NCBI GenBank assembly: GCA_034670405.1
Contig: JAXDDX010000122.1
Span: 1,264,001-1,328,000 of the forward strand
Direction: 5' to 3'
Length of the DNA: 64,000 nucleotides
DNA from: Hoplostethus atlanticus
Taxonomy: Eukaryota; Chordata; Actinopteri; Trachichthyiformes; Trachichthyidae
This document shows, one piece after another, positions 59,145 to 64,000 of this stretch (within the stretch, counting starts at the first letter, position 1; every line of letters begins with the position of its first letter). The translations under genes and the position numbers were made by a program. Under the pieces are notes generated by a model, which saw only the letters and a program-made list of their open reading frames with translations, was not told the origin of the DNA and made no database searches.

Positions 59145-62100
59145 ATGGAGGCCTTGCATAGTCGCCTGACGACTGGGGAGCAGTCTGGAGGTCAAGAACA
59201 TTCTCAACCAGAGTCTCATCACCAAGGCCCTCGGCCCAAGTCTCCCTCCCAGCACCGTCGGCAACAGCAAACTGGTTCCCAGAAGCCCCATGACACATCA
59301 CAGCAACCGAAACAGTCCAGGAGGCAGCATTCTGAACGCAAGCGTCTCAGGCAGCAGCGGCAGAGCGTTGACTCAGATACAGCTTTGGAAGTTAAACATG
59401 CTGATGCAACAACAGTGACAAAAAAAAACACAGCTCCCTGTTTGTCATCAGGAGCCCCAGCTTCCTCAGCAGCTGGTCCTACCCAGACTAAACAGGAAAC
59501 CCCGGAGGGCACCCCAAAACAGAAACGAGAGTGTAAGCCTCAGAGGCCTGGCAAATATGTCTGCACTTATTGCGGCCGTGCATGTGCAAAGCCCAGTGTC
59601 CTTCAGAAACACATTCGCTCCCACACTGGAGAACGGCCCTATCCCTGTGCTCCATGTGGGTTCTCTTTTAAGACCAAGAGTAACCTGTATAAACACCGCA
59701 AATCCCATACCCACAGGGTGAAGGCTGGTCTGGCATTTGGGGAGCCGAGAACTTTAGAGGAGCAAGTCACAGAGTCAGAGGATGAAACCAGACAGATATC
59801 ATCAGCATCTTCCAATATGGAAAGACAAGGCAGCATAGCCTCCCTCAAGAGCCATGACACAGACAGGCCTAAAGATCTCCCTGGAGGCATGGATGACTCC
59901 TATGCAGTTAAAAAGAGACTGGCCATGCGTCTAAGTAGAGGAAAACATGGTCCTCTAGGCTCATCTGATGAAAAGACCTCATCATTAACTCTAGGGAGTA
60001 GAGGCAGTACAGAATCTGGCTATTTCTCTCGCTCTGAAAGCACTGAGCAGTCACAGGACAGCCCCCCCAACACAAGTGCCAAAAGCTATGCAGAGATCAT
60101 CCTCGGTAAATATGGACGTCTTGGACAACTGGAGAGGATGTCTCGTCACCATAACCAGCAACCCTCAGGTCAGGAGGAGAAAAGCATCCCATTCACAGTG
60201 CCCAAGAAGCAGGTGATTGACCATATCACCAAGCTCATCACCATCAACGAGGCAGTGGTGGACACCAGTAAGATTGACAGTGTGAAACCAAGGAGATTCT
60301 CCCTCTCTAGAAAGAGTAGCACAGAGTCTCAAAAGGGTTCCTCTACGAAAGAACCTGTTATTCACAGCCCTAAAGCTGGAGATTCAGGCTATAAAAACAG
60401 TGGCTCCATCACTATGGGGGTTCCATGTGAAAAATTTCATCATCAGTCTCTAAACGTGGAACCGCCAGCTGGCCAAACATCCACTGCCCCTCTGTTGAGA
60501 AGTCACTCCATGCCATCTGCTGCTAGTTCATTTGATGCCTCCATTGGCAGCCCCAGTAGATTCCGGCAAAGTCAATCATTTGATGAACGACAGCCTTCTG
60601 AAATGCAGGCATCCCGTCGCTATGGGATGCTAAGACGCCAGCCAGCTATTGAAATCCCACTTGGTGCCGAACTTCCAAAAGAGGAGCATCATAGTTGTCA
60701 CTCATTTTACCATGACAGCATAACCACCGTGCCTGACCACAAGCAAAGTCAACCACAGCCATACGAGTGTGAGGCCTGTGGCACTGGATGTAACGATTGG
60801 GAAGGTTATAAGACACACAAGCATAGCCTATGTTTAGCACAGCATCCCATAAACGCAAGTGAGGTAGCAATCAGCCAAATGGAGCGCCCCCCACTAATTA
60901 ACCATCCAGTCAGACCAGGAGCTTCAGCAATGCGCAAGAGAAGGAAAGAGGAGAGTTTTGAATTTGATGACCCCTCGTCTCCTATTACATCTTCTTCACC
61001 CTGTACTGCTTTCTCATCAGGACAGTGTAGAGATGACAGTAGTGCAGCTTATGAAAGCCCCAGAAGACTTACATTGCAAACATGTTCAGTTATTCAGCAT
61101 ACTAGTTCATTTGAAAAACAGGAGACTTTGTGCACTGAGAATCAAGGCTCCAAGGCAGCAAAAAGCTCTCCTACTCATGAGGAATATCAACCAATGCCTC
61201 AGAAACAACCCCAACAGCAGTCAACAAAACCAACACCCCGAAAGCTGGTCCGCCAACACAATGTGCAGGTTCCAGAAATACTGGTGACAGAGGATTCAAA
61301 CATGAACACTGAGTCCCTATCGGAGTCAACTCCCACATCAAAACAGTCAGAGAAACTTGATGAATTTCAGTGGCCACAGAGAAGCCCATCTCTGGCCCAA
61401 CTCCCTATTGAAAAGCTTCCTCCCAAGAAAAAGCGCTTACGCCTAGCTGAGGCCGCCCAGTCCTCAAGAGAGTCCAGCTTTGACTCTATATCCCTGCCCC
61501 GAAGCCCCAGTCAAGACAGTAGTGCATCTTATGCATCTAGTCGCTCCACGTCCTTTGAAGAATCAAATAGACTCGACATGGAGACAGCAACATCAACAAC
61601 ACCATTGAGGAGATCAAGAGCTCCTCACATGTTGACTGTTCCTGGGGTGCATCAGCACAGGGAGATGAGGCGCTCGGCCTCCGAGCAGGCGCCTCATGAC
61701 CTACAGCAGGGTATCCTAATGGCTGAGACCCGCAGCAAATCCTTTGACTACAGCTGTCTGTCCCCTGAACGCTCTGCAGTTGGCTGGAGAGAAAGGAGAA
61801 AATGTCTCCTTATGAGACACAGTGCTGTCAGAGATCCAGAAGAGGAGGAGGAGCCATCTACCAAACCCAGCCCCAGTCCTGACCCTGTCAGCCCCAGCAC
61901 ATCATCCAGAGCAAGCTCAAGTGCTGTGCATTGCAGCAGGTCCCCTAGTTCTCCCTTATCAGGCGACACAGCGTTATGTAATCCAACACGATCACCATGC
62001 AAAGAGATCTTCTCTCAGTGGAAACTCAGTCAAAATATTCAGTTAGCAGGCAGTTCAGAACATCCTCTTACACATGGGCCAACTGTTGATCCTTTAAAAG

Positions 62101-63940
62101 AACGACCCATCCACACAGGGCAGCCCCCAGGTGTCTCTCTCCAGCTTCCTCAGCCCTATGCTGCACAGGGCCCATCAGGGGCAGCCAGGGCTCACTACCT
62201 CCCCATGTCCACGGGGCTGAAGTTGGAGATCCCCTCACAAAGGCACAATGAATATTGCGGGGTGCGAGTGAGTCCCCCTCACATTCAACACTCTCTCCCT
62301 AATATCACGTCCAGCCTGGAGTTACTAAGGCCCGTCACATCTCCAGCAGTAGCAGTACGTCTCCAGACAGACACCATCACTCCAGCCTGTGCCATATACA
62401 CCACATTGTCTCAAACAACTCCACCTAGGCCACAGGAACCTGTGGATGCTATTTCACACAGTATCCCAACACCTGACTACAGAAGCCACAGGGACATAGG
62501 TCCAGACCTTCAGGGGTGGTCTGAGGATGGCCTGAGGTCATCCAGTTCGGGGGGCAACAAACGGATGCTTTCCCCTTCAAATAGCATAGAGCTCAGTCCT
62601 GAGTCACTCCAGCTGCAGAAACGAGTGAAGGAAGAAGAGGAGGAGGAAAGGTGTGTTAACAAGGCATCAGTGGAAACATCCAACAAGCAAGACAAACAGG
62701 AGAGTCAGTCATGTCTACTCAATGTTTGTTCTCCCATTACACATAGTGGACCTTCGTTCCCCAGTCTGCAGTCCAGCACTTGTAATAGCTGGTGCTATCT
62801 GAACTACATTAAGCCAAACCCTCATGCTCTGGATGAGCAGAGTCCCTCGGTGTACTCGTCCTGGTCCATCAGTGGGTATGACCCCAACCCTCCTGGCCTC
62901 TCCAGCAAGACAGCTCTATCTCTGCTGCACTGCAAGCAGAGGCTCAGTACCTCCATCTACACTATGTCTCCTATGTCAGTCAGCACTACTGAGCCAGAGG
63001 ACAGCAAAAGACCATGTTCTACCGAGGTAATTACAACACTGATACTTACATGTCTGAAAATGCATATAATGGTATGAAATTTATTGTATTTGCCCATGGT
63101 TGTTAAAGCTACTTTTAGCTATTTTTATGTAAAGAGACATCTGTCTTATCAGCAGGAATCACAAAGTGGGGCTGCAACAGAGAACAGTGTTCCATCCCCA
63201 CTAATTGAGACGCTGTAGATTTGCTGATGAAATTCTGCTATTGGGTATGTATACATCTCCGCCCACAGGATGTGATGAATCGAAAATTAGTCTCCCAAAG
63301 AGCAGCGAGAAAGCACTCCATCCAGGGAATGCTGGACTCACCAGTAGATCTTTTGCCTCTCTTGTCTCTTTGGTTTCCTTTGGTATGAAGAGTTGTTAAA
63401 CATGAGCGTGCTGTGTGCAGTTTACCGATGTTACATGATTTCTGTGTAATGCGATGTTACATGATTTCTGTGTAATGCGATGTTACATGATTTCTGAGTC
63501 TCAATTAGGGAGGATGGGACGCTCTTTTCTGTTGTACTCACACTTTGTGATATAGGCTGATAAGACGGATGCATTTTTACATAACAATCTTGCCTAGTGC
63601 AGCTTAAAGTTGATTTGCAGAAAAAAAATAGATGGGTATTTTAATAAATGCTATGGAAAACAATGTTCAATGAGAATTCCCCAATTTCTGTCTCCCTGGG
63701 CATGTTGGAGCAGAGTTGGTGAATTTGCCCATGTCTCTTTCGAGTGTAGGTCCACAACAGCCCGTCCTATCACAGAGACCATGCAGGAACAAGGGAAGGA
63801 CAACAGTCTGCAGATGACAACAGGCCAAATAAAGGACAGGAGGAGGAGGAGGACGACGAAAAAAAGCAGGTGGAGGAGGAGGAGGCACAGTCATCCTCCA
63901 AATACAAACAACCTCCACAAGTTTGGATCTGTGAGGGAGG
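59145..63940 (+). CDS. hivep3: HIVEP3 / Schnurri-3 (KRC) zinc-finger protein, 5' part; gene continues past the window
   Basis: HIVEP3 is a very large nuclear DNA-binding and adaptor protein of the ZAS family. It acts on kappa-B-like sites and in TRAF, TGF-beta/BMP and Runx2 signalling. The first exon codes 59145-63026 (1294 residues, phase 0, donor GTAATT). The start is the first ATG after an in-frame stop; its context is weak (T at -3). The N-terminal finger pair has C140, C143, H156, H160 and C168, C171, H184, H188, joined by TGERPYP. The central CCHC finger has C542, C545, H558, C563. A basic PPKKKRLRL lies at about 759-767, and SWCYLNYIKPN at about 1215. RSHSMPSAAS, EFQWPQRSPSLAQLP and ETRSKSFDY are diagnostic for HIVEP3. 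The second exon is 63750-63940 (acceptor TTTCGAGTGTAG, donor GTGAGT). It opens VH, is glutamate-rich and ends CEGG, matching the human ...TE/VH... and FEGG/YKSN junctions. The C-terminal finger pair lies beyond the window. The leader before the fingers is shorter than in human. Confidence 0.95.
63103..63607. mobile_element. TTAA-flanked MITE in the hivep3 intron
   Basis: The left end is TTAAAGCTACTTTTAGCTAT (decayed). The right end is AATCTTGCCTAGTGCAGC then TTAA. The interior aligns in order with the copy at 21466-23014. A 26-bp tandem repeat is present inside at 63427-63497. Confidence 0.7.
63427..63497. repeat. 26-bp tandem repeat, about 2.7 units
   Basis: The unit GATGTTACATGATTTCTGTG + TAATGC is repeated with no mismatch until the last partial copy. 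Confidence 0.9.
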
Positions 63941-64000
63941 GTGAGTATGACTTGACCACAATTCAGCGCTGCATTAGCTAATTCCATTCATTTTGTCCTT
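63941..64000 (+). other. hivep3: Start of the next hivep3 intron
   Basis: It opens with the donor GTGAGTATG. The acceptor and the C-terminal finger exon lie outside the window. Confidence 0.8.

Larger units (their letters stand above)
63027..63749 (+). other. hivep3: hivep3 intron
   Basis: This 723-bp intron joins two phase-0 ends. About 70% of it is the MITE at 63103-63607. Confidence 0.85.

Noticed and set aside
59061-59512. Minus-strand open frames opposite the start of hivep3
   Set aside because: They are shadows of the strongly supported plus-strand coding frame.
63427-63497. Possible CRISPR-like repeat array
   Set aside because: The units are directly tandem with no spacers, inside a eukaryotic MITE.

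Overview
The window looks like nuclear DNA from a spiny-rayed (percomorph-type) teleost fish. It has compact vertebrate genes with GT/AG introns, many CA/TG microsatellites, and many short non-autonomous DNA transposons of kinds common in fish. I find no bacterial, viral or organellar gene, no CRISPR array, no rRNA gene and no intact transposase or reverse transcriptase.

Three protein-coding genes can be supported. (1) Minus strand, 12142-11673: a two-exon gene for a 74-residue cAMP-dependent protein kinase inhibitor (PKI), closest to PKIB. It is too short and too split to show as a long reading frame. (2) Plus strand, 30063-36765: serinc2, a complete ten-exon serine incorporator of 455 residues, with a polyadenylation signal at 37331. 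(3) Plus strand, 59145 to beyond the right edge: hivep3 (Schnurri-3/KRC). Its giant exon carries the N-terminal C2H2 zinc-finger pair and the central CCHC finger. A second coding exon at 63750-63940 ends just before the expected C-terminal finger exon, which lies outside the window.

Layout: 1-9.9 kb is gene-free with a few MITEs; 9.9-12.2 kb is pki with its probable 3' UTR; 12.2-30 kb is transposon-rich intergenic sequence, including a nested hAT insertion with a perfect 8-bp target duplication; 30-37.4 kb is serinc2; 37.4-58.7 kb is intergenic with many MITE fragments and simple repeats; 58.8-64 kb is hivep3.

Two observations stand out. First, pki and serinc2 are head to head, as human SERINC1/PKIB and SERINC3/PKIG are, and hivep3 lies downstream. 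This looks like a third SERINC-PKI pair from an ancient duplicated block; as I recall, the human SERINC2 locus has no PKI neighbour. Second, serinc2 intron 5 holds an exact 45-bp copy of part of serinc2 exon 6, spliced into the middle of a transposon copy, as if a break had been patched by templated insertion. I found no clearly new multi-gene system.
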